Part shown: piece by piece, positions 29,527-41,452 of the stretch
How positions within the stretch are numbered: the stretch's first letter is position 1
Layout: every line of letters begins with the position of its first letter
Origin: Baylisascaris procyonis
Lineage: Eukaryota > Nematoda > Chromadorea > Rhabditida > Ascarididae
DNA length: 64,000 nucleotides
Reading direction: 5' to 3'
NCBI GenBank assembly: GCA_037389465.1
Contig: JAZARR010000213.1
Location: 434,001 to 498,000 of the forward strand
Program-made: the position numbers and the translations under genes
Notes under the pieces: model-generated
The model's database searches: none
The model's input: the letters and a program-made list of their open reading frames with translations, nothing else
What the model was told of the DNA's origin: nothing

Positions 29527-32500
29527 TATATTAAAGTTGCTGCGTGAAAGACGAGCTTCCACTTCCGATATTGCTGATGAAGAAAAGGAAATTCCTTGAT
29601 GCCGCCTTCTTTCTGCACTCCGCTCCATTAAATTCAATCTACAAAACTGCACCTATATAATTGACTCTATGACCTCTTTCTTCCCTATCAACTTAGCAAA
29701 GATAAGCGAACCGCAGATGTTACATGTTTTGCTATTTTTGCTTTCTGTTCCTGCTATCGCTTACTTAACCGTTGATCATTTATAGCGACATTGTCAACAG
29801 AAAATAAAGGTCAAGCTTCGAGATATCCGAGATACGAAAGGAGATAAACCGAACATTAATGACATTAAATTAGAATGGGCTATCGAGGATGGCGGTCGAT
29901 ATGATGCCTGCCCCGAGAGATCAACCAATTCTAAATAAGACCGTCAAATCACTTCAGTCAATTCATAACAACTAATACCGATTTTGTGGGTGACCTGTGA
30001 ATATCAAAACGTCCACAAAGAGATCTTTGTAGACAATACATTGCGCCTCTGTGCTAGGAATGTCCGTAACGCTAACCAACTTTAGTTATATGCTAATTTC
30101 GTTACCTCCTTATTCTCGATGGCCGTTCGGCGGTTGGGTCAGCTGGTTCGCTGAGTGTTTGACTGTGGGTTGAACCCTCCCTCAAGCCTCCACTTAGACA
30201 ATTCGCCGACGAACAAATCCTTGCCGGAGCAGTCTGTGCTGAGGCGGCCGCTCCGGTCCACTTGGAGACTCTCTCTTGTGCAGCCAGTGACCATGTTGGT
30301 AGCAATTCCAACTCGTCAGAAGAAGAACTTAAACGTTTACCGTAAATCTCAAAGAAATAAATAAAAAATGAAAACTTGTAAATTAAACAAAAATCCAGAA
30401 AACTTCATTGAAGTCTTTCATTCAAAAAGTGGTAAAATGGTCAACCCTAAGTCACTTGATAAATTTTGGATAAAGTAATCCACCAAAAACGTAAATTTAT
30501 ATAATAATATCGATGAAATCAAATAAAAAGCATCCAAAAATACTGTCATAGCAGTAAGATACGAAATATTCCAAAAACTGAAAACCAATCATATCCATCA
30601 CATACAATCCTAATCACACAAACATCTGCACACACAGTGCAGTATTGGAAGAATATTTTTGCCACATTTACTCCAGAATTTTTCTATTCAATCATTTTCC
30701 AACCGTTTATCTCGTTTCCTTTAACTATATTGCCGTTTGATTTCAAACATTAGCAAATAAAAATGTCAAAAAATACTTTCTGAATGCGCTAGAGTTTGAA
30801 GCGTGTGCCGGAGCCGCCTTCTCAACAACGAATGGATTCAGCTTTTCACGTATTTTCTCGATTCCCTTCAAACCATGACCACAAAATCCGGAGATGAAGC
30901 AAGCCACGAGAACAATATACGGAATCGCCGGGAACAAAATAAAGGTCAGCAAGGTAGCCAATAATCGATCATCCATCGCAGTACGCAACTCACATCCGGG
31001 GGCATTCAATGAACTGAAACAGCAAACAGCTAATTTCATTCTCTCATTTTAAATGCGAATAGGAAGAATAAAGCTCTAAGAAGAATCCATATTGAACTAT
31101 AATTACCTGATTCCAATCTTCTCCCTCCTTATAAGAGGATCAGATGATGCCATGATGTGATCACTGTGATGCGAAGCGCTCAGCCAATCAATACTCCCTC
31201 TTAGGATCGTCTCGTTTAAAGAACATCTGTAAGCAAAAAAATAAATGCCTATATTTATGCAAATATTGTTCAGCACCTAATAGGCTAAATGCCGCTTTCT
31301 CTAGTAATGGTCGAGCTAGTTTGCCAGTAGTTTTTGCGCACTTGCCCTTTATAAATTCAAACAACATTTGATAAGCCTACGAATTTCTGAAAACAAGTTA
31401 AGTTCTAACAAATCAACTTATCCTGCAATTCACTAAAGGTTTTAAATTACTTGCGATAAAGCAAGTAATTTAAAACTGTGCTAATTTCCCCCGCAGCTCA
31501 ACATCAGAATAAAATGCTCCTTAATGCATACCCTCCGAAATAATCTTGCTGCCTATAAAACTCTAAATGCCCTGAGGTCCCAAAATATCCGATCACAAGC
31601 TTTTTCTGGCAGTCAAAAGCAAAAAGGAAATATTCAAAGTCCGAATCAATCCAGAAAACATAAAGCAAACTGGCTGGGAAAGAACCTGATAGAGTTCAGG
31701 ACAAGGCGCTGCTCCCATTCCCGTCCCACATCAACTTTCAAATGTGTGATCCATGACGCAAACAATGATATGACCATCGACAGTATTATTGCATCTGAAA
31801 TAATAATTCGAACTTAAAATTCAACCTAAAGATAAGCACAAAAAACTCACTATAGTATTTCTTCTTAATATCTCAATTTTTAATCCGTTTCAGTAAGGAG
31901 CTGGTGAGGAATAAGGTCTCACTGCGCAGATAGCACCTTTCCATCTGTATACATCTATGACGTAATATAGCTAAAGTAGATATGACATATAAGCTTAGAA
32001 TGCTCGGAAAAAAGTTCAATGCTTACACAACCACGAGCGAGAGACAGCCGAATAACCGCATCCGTCTTTCTTTCTCCGATATATTCTACGACTTGGCCGT
32101 AACTCAGTCACATCTCCAGCTTTCCCTTCGTCGACTTTTTGGTTCGCCAAATCTGCCTCGTTCTCGTTGCAATGTTGTGGAACAGCACCTTTCTCATTAC
32201 TCACACCTGAAGCAGTTTCATTATTGTCTTTGCATAACTGTCTAAAATGTTAGTATCAACAAAGTGCGATAAATCAATCGATAAAGTCCGATTGTATAAT
32301 ATACCGAGGGATTATGCAACATTATATACAAAAACTACCTTAAATGAAATCATTTTTTCGCTCTATTTTCATATAAATTAAGATAGAATATGAAGGGCGA
32401 ATTGATAGTTTCTCAGACGATTCTCTTAGTAAAAAAAGTTGAGATATGCTAAAAACTACCAACGCCCCCCAAATATTATAGCAAAATCAATCTATAATAA

Positions 32501-35500
32501 CGGCGTACAGCGTTCAACACATATATATATGAACGGACAGATATCCGTAATTAAAGTGCTTTTCAAACAGTGCAGTTTCCACCGCCGCCTTCATTTTCAC
32601 CATAATAAGTTATGTGACCACAAAGTCAAACCTCCACAAACCTGTAAACAAGGCAAGCTAGTATTCATCGAATCCACTTCACCAATTCCCTAATAGTGCA
32701 GTCGATAAACCCGATCACAAAAAAAAACAAACATCAATAATTTGAACCATACCATCTGAAGGTGTGACAAATGGCTGTGATTCCATGGCCGATATTGAAT
32801 CCACCACAGGATTTGAACTATCCGAAATGTGTCCACTATCGACTGCTTTTACTGCTTCACTTTGCTGTCTCGCATTCTCCTCTTGTGCCTCTAACTCTAA
32901 TAATGCCTCATCTGAAATTTCTAGAATATATGCTTGCAAAATGCTTTTTTTTCTAATAAACACCTTTGTACTTACACTTATACTAAACATATTAAATTTA
33001 GCAAACTGCCGTTTAGATTTTATAACGTCCTTTAGATCCGTCATTCCCATCCACATCCGTTGGTTACCTTGATGGGGATGTTGCTGGTTAACGGTTATCG
33101 AAGTGTGCTGTGGGAGCATTGTCGAATTGCGTTGTGTCGAAGCGTGCAGTCATATTGTTTTGACTTTGCGATACATCCACTGGTAAACAAAGTGCCTTAT
33201 TTCAATCCTTTGGTAATCGTACTTACATAGCCTATCTTCTTTCAAAATTTCATAGAAACATTACCACCTCACTTAACCAAATAACATACTTATTTACCAC
33301 AGACATAAATAAATTGATATTCAAACCAATTAACAATAGGTACCACTCACATCGTCGTCGAAAGAAGATACAGGCCGCAACGATAAGTGAAGCCATTACA
33401 GCCACTAGGATCGGCACATAAATGAACGTCGATGCATTTGAAAAGGAACGTAGACCAATGTAGCACACGCCCATCACACCATCACATTCAGCCTTAATCA
33501 TTACGAATAAAATACGACGACGCATCAAAAGGGTACAGGAAAAGACTCTAATAATCACAACAAGAACAAAACGATGCCAATTGGCTATAAACATTTTTGA
33601 TACTTCAATCACCTCACTTATAAACTAAAAATTCTAGCAAAACAATCAGAGGGTTTTGTTTCCAAAATTATGACGCTGGAATACTGTGCAAATATACCCT
33701 CAATATAAACCATTCCAAACTTTGTTTCATTGTTCCTCGTTCCCCCCCCCTTTTCCCCAATATTTCTGGTAACTGTTTCCACAGATGCGTCAATGGAAAG
33801 CATACTTATGCACTTAGGAAAAAACTAAATGCATCTGTGAAAACACAAACCATCATGAAAACATATCATTTTTGGCTTCTAAATTTTTAAACAAACATTA
33901 ATTCAAATCAAAGTCAATCTTATCAAAAAGGATCTTCTTCCAACAAATTATCGAAAAATCAGGGCAAATTATTACCGTATCCATCCACAACGCAATCGTA
34001 GCGATTATTGCAGCGATTAAATAGATAACGAGCAACACACATCGGATACTCATTTCCGGATGACCATCCACGTAGATTCGATGATCTTTACGAACCGAAG
34101 GACGACCCAAACGAAGCACCACGAAACAGCACAACCAAAAAGAAGCAGACAATAGCGATGTATGCAATACCCAAGATTCTATGTTGTACCACTGTAGCAT
34201 CCCACTGAAAATTATCATTACTATTACGATTATTCAAGCAACAACAACAAAACCACATCTCGTCAAAAACACTAGTGGAAGCCTGGCACAATAGGAGAGA
34301 CTCCAAGAAAACATTTGAATGTCTCAGAGATTCATCACATGTTGTGATAACTAAGAGGGTCCCAACTGAGGTGAATGAATTTACAAGGCGGTGGGTAATC
34401 ACCAACTGCTCTCACATACAGACGCCCAACATTTTTGCAGCTAGGTGGTCAAACGAATGATCACATGAATACGAATAAATATGCAAATTGCATCAATGAA
34501 ACTTTTTAATTTAGTCATGTAGTTGCGGAAATCATTGTTATTTATGTGAAAGTAATAAAAATGAGTGAAAAACGAAAGTCAACTGATAAAGGCGCCATAA
34601 ATTCTCACCAAAATTCGCTGCGTAATATTGAGGTAAGAGTGACTGATTCGGAATGGATTAATCGCAAGCATGCTGAACATGGGATAAAATTTCGAATTCC
34701 TTCTCATCTCCGTCCTTCCCCCTCCCCAAAAATGCATTACATGACGAAAAACTTTCTTAAAAAGACAAGAAATCTACATCTAAATATCGAACAACCATTG
34801 TGTTTATTTATATCGCAACCCTTTCTGCCCTCAACTCAGGCGTTCTAAGATCTTCAGCTGAACAACCGCGCATATAACTTGCCAAATGTTGCCTCAGAGG
34901 CCAAACCTGTTCATTGCCACTTCATCACTTATGATAAAGAAGCTCGCAGAGCAAGGATGATTGTCTCATCACCGACAACAATGCAATCACATAGGAAACG
35001 TACCATGCTGCTATATCTCTTAAACTGCACCAATCACACTACTCTACGGCAGACCCACTACTTGTATCATTGTTTTGATATGCACTTCACTTATGCCACC
35101 ATAAAGAACAGAAAAATCACCATAATTAGCAAACAAGTTAAGGGAGAAAGTCTTGACAATAAAATCGAAAACAAACAAAAACAAAGAAGCAATCAGTACT
35201 TTGCTAATCCATACGAATCTCTCCTGATACGTCCATGAGCAATACACATCACCACTTGAGCAATTCCGTCAGAAAGAACTGTCATCCAAATTAGCCAGTG
35301 AACAGTTGTACTCAACAGTACATGTCCCAGCGCATAGACACATAAATTTGTCAGCCATAACGATGAGAAAAACGATGTGTATCCCTATAATAAATAATCA
35401 ATAACGCATAGTAATTAACGTATAGTCGAATAGAAAGAACACTTCCTGTGCACAGAGACCGAAAAATTGATACAGATGAAGGTGTGTGAGAAGAACTCGA

Positions 35501-38500
35501 TGATCTCAGCTATGTGACAACTTATAGGGGATGAAAGGACAATGGAGTTAAATGAAGGACCACAGGATTATCAGATTGGAGAGTTATCTGTGGGTTATCT
35601 AATCTATATGGATCGAACTAGAAATACTGCAAGAAAATGCAAACGATAAAAATTAACGAATATCTTGGTATGAAAAAAAAGGAAATAAGCAAAAAATTAC
35701 TTACAAAACAAAACGAAGCAAGTATGACGATAATAAGTGAAATTACGAACACGAAACCCTTAAAAGTATTGTGAATCCCTTCGGAGCTTAGCAAAGGCGA
35801 CCTGAAATATGCACATTCTGAAAAAATTTCACTAGAAAAGGTTGGTAAGCACTACATCGGCAGACTACCAAGCTAACTTTCTGTTACATCTTTCACCAAA
35901 GATCAGCAGGCGATCTACTATAGCGCCGTAGCTACTAATCTTTCAATATAGCAAATCATATCTCGTTAAATATGTTCAGTTACTTTCCATTCCTAAACAA
36001 CCAAATGTCCGTAATGTTTGAGATATCCCATAGCATCCCATTGCTTTTCCTCCAACCAATAAACACATCTAGTGATTTGCTTAAATACAAGAAATTATGA
36101 ATGCCAAAAAGAACGCAATAGAAAGAATGTATGAAGAATTATGAAAATAACCATTTTAATCAAAAAATACCGCATAAATAAGCACCCTCACTGAAGAAAA
36201 AAAAGACAAAAGAAGGTCACAAACGAATAAAACATCGATGACAAAATTAACCTACCGGCAAGGCATGTAACAATCGTCGATGACCGGTACGGCATCACGG
36301 TATGTATCAATACTTTGCACTAGTGGCCATAGACACTGGTTTCGATCCACCACTGCTGGCTCCTTGTTGTAAGGCATCTGAAAGGAATGTTGCATTAGAC
36401 TTAAAAATAACAAAATCGGCATTTTCTATAAAGTTGTAACTCAATCAGAACGAGTTAGACGAGACGCGAAGCGCTGGTGCAACTACAGTGGATATTTCTT
36501 ACGACTCATCATCAAGGGATCCATCAACAAATTATTGCGATCGATGAATAGGTCAGTCACATCGTTCTTCTATCAACCGAAATATTGATGTCATAAGCTG
36601 ATAAGTTGACTGCTATCAGATATCGACTCTGGTATGTCCAAAAAGTCCGAAAAAAACATGCATCGAAAAGTTCGAGTACCGCATCAAATTGCAATGTAAT
36701 TTCGAATGCCTTCGGAACGAATCATTTATTGGTCTAACGACCAGCTTATGCAAGAAAAACAGAATGCAAATTCTTCTGCAAAAAAACCTCTGCAAATATT
36801 TAGGTAGCAGAAGTCAGCTCACTAAATTCTGCTCAGAAATGTATTTGCTTTTTTTTCACATGACATATGTTCTCGCACACGTAAATATTAAAAGGTCATT
36901 CTTTTCCACACCCGATTCACCCCTCCCCTCATATCCACCTCCAAATTTTTAGGCTATATTCAGGACTCAATAAACTCCCTCTCCGACAGCCTCAATTTCA
37001 AAAATAAAACTAGTATTAAAGCGTACCTTGCATGAACCATCCGAAAATAACTGCCTTCCGATTTTGTTAGCTGAACTGTGTGAGCAATTAACGAAAGATG
37101 GCCAAAGACCACCTTCAATGACGAAAGCACACAGCTCCATAGCCCGATGGCACATATCCTTACGAAATACTTGCCACATTTCCATGAAACCTGGCTGTAA
37201 GCAAAACTACTGAACAATACGAATAAATGTACAATTCAAAGACATTAAAATTTGTGTGCACTATGAGCAATGACAAAACAATGCCACCTTGGTAAAACAA
37301 TATTGATTGAAGACCACCTAGGCTTAATAAAATAATAGTGATGAGCAGATATCTACAATATTCTCAATATAAGAGGATGTCAGAGGAAACAGAAAACGAT
37401 ATAGCAATAAACAGTGATAATATTATTCATTTTTTGACAGTGATATCATTTGATAGGAAAGTACCAACAACTGGACATCACAGAATGTGGTTTCCGATCG
37501 CTTAACGATACAGATGGGTAATAATCTTGAAGATTAACCTTGGTCATACTGAGTTCGAAATAACTACGATTCGAGCACGGCCTATAGGCGACGGCGCATA
37601 GCAATGGGCCAAGTGCAGACCAACACCTAAAAACGACACTGAAGGAAGTGCAAATCGATCCACCTGCACTCAACCTCACAATCATTGCACTCAGCTGCGT
37701 GCAAACCGGCACGTCTTCTCTGCACAAAAAAATGCAACGATTGCAAACATGACCTGCATAGAGTTTTTGAAAGATGTGCTGCAGATGATATGAAGGCGAA
37801 TCCCTTAATTTCATCATCATCTAATAACAGCACTGAGAGGTTATTTCAGAAAATTTGAAAGGAAAGTGGAAACGTAAAAACATGAAAAAAATCGACATAA
37901 AAACATGTAAAAATTTCTGAGGGTATAATCATATGTAATTTCTGGAAAAGAAAACTTTTATAGAAAAAGAATTCTTGAAGGATCAAAGTGAGGATAGTGG
38001 AAAAGAGTTATTCAAATCGGATTAGAAATGAAGCAGGGCAAAAATCTTTGAAGTGCTAATGCAAAAAGAAACGCATAATATGTATACATATGCAAATGCA
38101 GGCACATATGTATAAGTACACATATTCGCATAAGCATTTCACACAGACAAACAATAATCGGCAGAAAAAATCCAACAACCTCTTCCCAGCAGTTAACTCT
38201 CAACAATTCAGACGTACTTTTTTGCGCCCTCTAACTGCAATCCTCTCAGTTCACTCTCTCTTCGTTGAGCGTATCGTCATCAAAAACGTCAAAAAGTTGT
38301 TAAAACACCTAGCTCATATTTCCCGGACAGTATCACCATTAATGACCCAGAGAAAACTAGTTGTAGGGTCGGTCACGAACGATTCGAAAGCATCATCGCC
38401 AGCGTCTAAACGAGCTCTGTAGATTACCTACGCACAAGTAAACTGTCTACAATAGAAAAGGAGCTATGGTCCAAAAAAATCCACCTTGGAAAGCGACTAA

Positions 38501-38743
38501 TCAGTGTGTATCGGTCGAGTGTCGTGAATATATCTGTTGCGTCTAACGTATAGTTGTAACGAATCGGTACACCAAAGCACTGATCGTTATGATGTGGTCG
38601 CTTGCACAATCCTGTGCTTCTATCGACAAATTGTAGACGACAACTGCGTTGACATGCCCATTCGGTACGAGAGCAATTCGCATGTTTGTGGATGAATTGC
38701 TTCAGAAGCTAAACATCACAATTTTTGCGAATTTATTGAAGTG

Positions 38744-38829
<86 letters not shown>

Positions 38830-39278
38830 GCTTGATGAATGAAAGTTGTAAACTTATGCTCGTAACAGTAAATATCAGCGATAATTTTCACATCGCTTAA
38901 AGGCAATGAGAAATAGAGAGGATAGATATGAAAATCGGATCCATTTTAGACTGTGAGTAAAGAGTATTAAGTAAAAAATGTTCGTAGAAAATTTTCTAAA
39001 AAAGCACAAGCATTACTCTACTTTTCTCAACGCCTATTATTTTTCTCAATGTTTGTTTTATTTGATGAAACAATTATTCATGATCTTTTAGGTGAAAAGT
39101 GAAGATAATGAAAAAAAAAGAGGTTAAAATTAACAAAACTTGAAACCTTTTCTAATTTTGGATCATAATTAGAAGCAACATCGGGAATTGTTGTATCGGT
39201 ATACCGACCATTAATTAACGATGCATCCAATATAAATGAATAAGAAACAATTATTGCAGAAAACCATATCAAGTGCAT
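29527..39278 (-). CDS. smo: Smoothened-like Frizzled-class seven-helix receptor
   Basis: Predicted Hedgehog-pathway transducer of the plasma membrane. Exons: 39278-39147, 38708-38485, 37626-37539, 37194-37027, 36377-36256, 35801-35705, 35384-35200, 34204-33976, 33492-33351, 33179-33093, 32911-32753, 32206-32057, 31794-31686, 31226-31107, 31013-30777, 30327-30106 and 29638-29527. All are in phase, about 861 codons. It starts with a signal peptide (MHLIWFSAIIVSYS). The cysteine-rich domain has VPIRYN, the Smoothened hallmark FPRCWSALGPLLCAV, and CHRAMELCAFVIE. TM1-TM5 lie in exons 6-9, and the post-TM4 loop reads DGVMGVCYIGL, as in Smoothened. TM6 (AIILSMVISLFASW) and its REWEQR follow-up are in exon 13, TM7 in exon 15. 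Oddities: intracellular loop 3 carries about 130 extra residues, the Cys of the usual YNVC is Thr, and the TM7 Trp/Lys motif is missing. It may continue into the 28.8-21.5 kb exons. Confidence 0.9.
31439..31476. repeat. Perfect 16-bp inverted repeat in a receptor intron
   Basis: GTTTTAAATTACTTGC at 31439-31454 is followed after a 6-base loop (GATAAA) by its exact complement at 31461-31476. It lies in the intron between the TM6 exon (31794-31686) and the next exon (31226-31107). It would form a stable hairpin in RNA of either strand. Confidence 0.95.
34561..35238 (+). CDS. Candidate nested plus-strand gene, two exons, unidentified
   Basis: An ATG at 34561 opens 24 codons (MSEKRKSTDKG..) ending at 34632 in a strong donor, GAG|GTAAGA. 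A TCTTCAG acceptor before 34858 resumes in the same phase and stays open to 35238, giving about 150 codons. The second exon starts LNNRAYNLPNVASEAKPVH and continues with EARRARMIVSSP. The gene would lie in the receptor intron between exons 35384-35200 and 34204-33976, and its 3' end would overlap the former antisense. It is strongly basic. No family was recognised. The second exon could also stop earlier by splicing at GTACCA near 35000. Confidence 0.35.
38743..38829. repeat. (AT)n microsatellite with CA interruptions
   Basis: Alternating TA for about 87 bases with two ACA interruptions, in the first intron of the Smoothened-like gene. Confidence 0.99.
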
Positions 39279-39490
39279 TGTGTCACTTTATAGATGAAGT
39301 GCATACCGATAAACAATTCATCCAATACCTGCAATATTATTACTTCATATGAATAAAATAAAAACTGCATGACAAATATCATGGTTATAAAATAAATGCC
39401 AAATAAAACATAGATTCTGGAAAGTCACTAAAAACACAGTCTTCCGCCTCGGGTTATTTAAGTAACGAAGAATACTGCTACAAATTATGA

Positions 39491-40037
39491 CACAACTGCA
39501 GAGAACGATGGCACACTGCTCGTGCCTCACGTTACGTGCGCACCACTACCGTACCCTGCATTCTGAAAGCCAATAAATGCCCATCACGGAAACTCGAATA
39601 CTTGTAATAGAAACACGCTGTTTTTTCCCATCATTCAACTTAGAATGTCAAAGAATGCCCCCATGCAACATTTCATCTCAGTTAAAAAAAGGGAAGTGCA
39701 CTTGCTGGATGAGCCATCGTTCCCTGCAATCGTGCCGTAGCGCATCAGGGAAACTCGAAAACTTGTAATAGAAGCGCGCAATTTTTTTTTCATCATTCAA
39801 CTCAGAATGTCAAAATATGCCCCCGTACAAAATTTCAGCTCAATCGAAGCAGGGAAAGAGCTGAATGGTGCAAAAAAAGATTGCATTTTTCTATCACAAG
39901 TTCGCGATTTTTGGTGTTGGGCATTAGTATTCGCTCGCAGAGTGCAGAAGTACGATGGTGGTGCGTACGCAGTGTGGGGCACGAGCTCAGCTGCGTTCGC
40001 GGTTCGCAGAGAGGCGCCATCGTTCTCTGCAGTTGTG
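39491..40037. mobile_element. MITE copy C, perfect 22-bp outer inverted repeats
   Basis: CACAACTGCAGAGAACGATG at 39491 is returned as its exact complement ending at 40037; the perfect outer match extends 22 bp. The interior contains a direct duplication of about 160 bp (AACTCGAA.ACTTGTAATAGAA at about 39590 and 39752). It also has the GGGAAGTGCACTTGCTGGAT block shared with copy A. No transposase frame was seen. It lies directly 5' of the Smoothened-like start codon at 39278, in the intergenic space towards the F-box gene. Confidence 0.93.
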
Positions 40038-40435
40038 CAGCAATTACAGCATCCAGAAAACATAACCTCTCAATAAGCAGGCAAAGGAAAAACAGGAACT
40101 AGCGCACACAAGTTCGCGTGAAATTTTTGAAAACATTTTTTAGTAAAATACAAACACACACATTTCAAGAAATAAAAACATGCAAAGGGAAATGAAACTA
40201 CAGTTTCATTGAGCTACCAACACAACAACCCCAATCAATCATACGATACTTCATCCTCCGCAAACCTCCACCAACTCCCAAAGATAAAAACTCCGTTTCC
40301 AATCCTATGGTAATCACTAAAAAATTCAGAACAACACTACCTACATTCGATAGACTGACTGCATTTTCGCCACGCCACATATAGCGCCGTAAACATCAAC
40401 ATGACTGCAACACTTATGTTACAGCTCCCGAAATG

Positions 40436-40604
40436 CAGTTAACACCCGAACAAAGGAAATTCGTTCGTACTCGTTCAACGAGATTGCGCGCATGAGCCGC
40501 TCAAAAGTAATCGCCTTGAGACCGCTCCCGTTTAAATTCAAACAACGCAAACAATGTAGCAGCTGAAATACCAGCTCAATGTCTGTTGTATTCAAAAAGT
40601 CCAC
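40436..40604 (-). other. Unassigned open frame resembling an exon
   Basis: An open frame after a TTTCAG acceptor (about 40564) reads LLHCLRCLNLNGSGLKAI and ends at TAA. It is between the Smoothened-like start and the F-box 3' end. The leucine/cysteine-rich helix is vaguely like armadillo-type repeats in formin-family regulators, but no partner exon was found. It probably is a small gene, an untranslated-region exon, or chance. Confidence 0.2.
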
Positions 40605-41452
40605 AAATCAATGAATTATCTGCAAAGCTGGGGGGAAAAAGAATGGTGATTAGGGTTATATCGAAAATATAAAACTAAATAGGAAGAAAGCTGGGAGAAA
40701 ACCAAATTTTTTAGAAGAAAAGTTGGGAACTATGGAAGTACTAGAAGTTCGTTCAATCGGTAATCGATCACTTTATGAGTATCATCTAAATAACACAGTA
40801 ATTAAGCTAACACAATAATATATATAACACTGTAATATTTTTAACAATATAATCACCACTTTTCGTACAAACAAGCAAATAATTATGCGAATTTCATATG
40901 CTTTAATTATTAAAAATGCAGCTATTATTGCAATACTTGCAATTTGCAATGACTGACAATGTGTACATCAGATATGTCAAAAATAGTCTTATCAGTAATG
41001 CTGCGTGCAATTTTGATGCCATTATGTCTGTAAAAAATGTCAATTTTGTATTGATTCATTTCGTTATCTCTTCGTGGAACATCTTATCGCTCAGTTTTCA
41101 CACAGAAGAAAAAAACTTTGAAGACTGCTGAGCTCTGATTGAAGATGTCTTCATGATTCCGATGACAGACTGCCTATCGTTCATTACGAATTCTGAAAAT
41201 TCTATCTAACGATGAATTAATCAGTAAGCAAAATGATTATATCAATCCAGCTCCTATATTTGATTATACGAAAATAAGGTTCATTTCAGGAAAAAAAAAG
41301 ATTTTTTCTCATACAAATGTTTTGAATGATGGAATTCTCGCTAGCAGAAATAATTTTTCTTTATTTTACATAAAAATTTTTATGCAAAAACACATAGAAA
41401 AACATGATTGGAAAAAACTTCTATAATTACAACAACAATAAAATAAGAAAAA

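Noticed and set aside
38090..38422. 110-codon plus ORF
   Set aside because: Lies antisense over a candidate receptor cassette exon with better splice sites; no domain seen.
29527..39278. Assignment as a Frizzled Wnt receptor
   Set aside because: The PRCW..LGPLLCAV block and the DGVMGVCYIGL loop follow Smoothened, and the Frizzled KTxxxW tail motif is absent.
39577..40102. Cluster of short ORFs on both strands
   Set aside because: All fall within MITE copy C and its inverted repeats.
40436..40604. Formin FH3-type exon
   Set aside because: The resemblance is limited to one helix; no neighbouring formin exons, and linking to a nearby segment needs an 18-nt intron.
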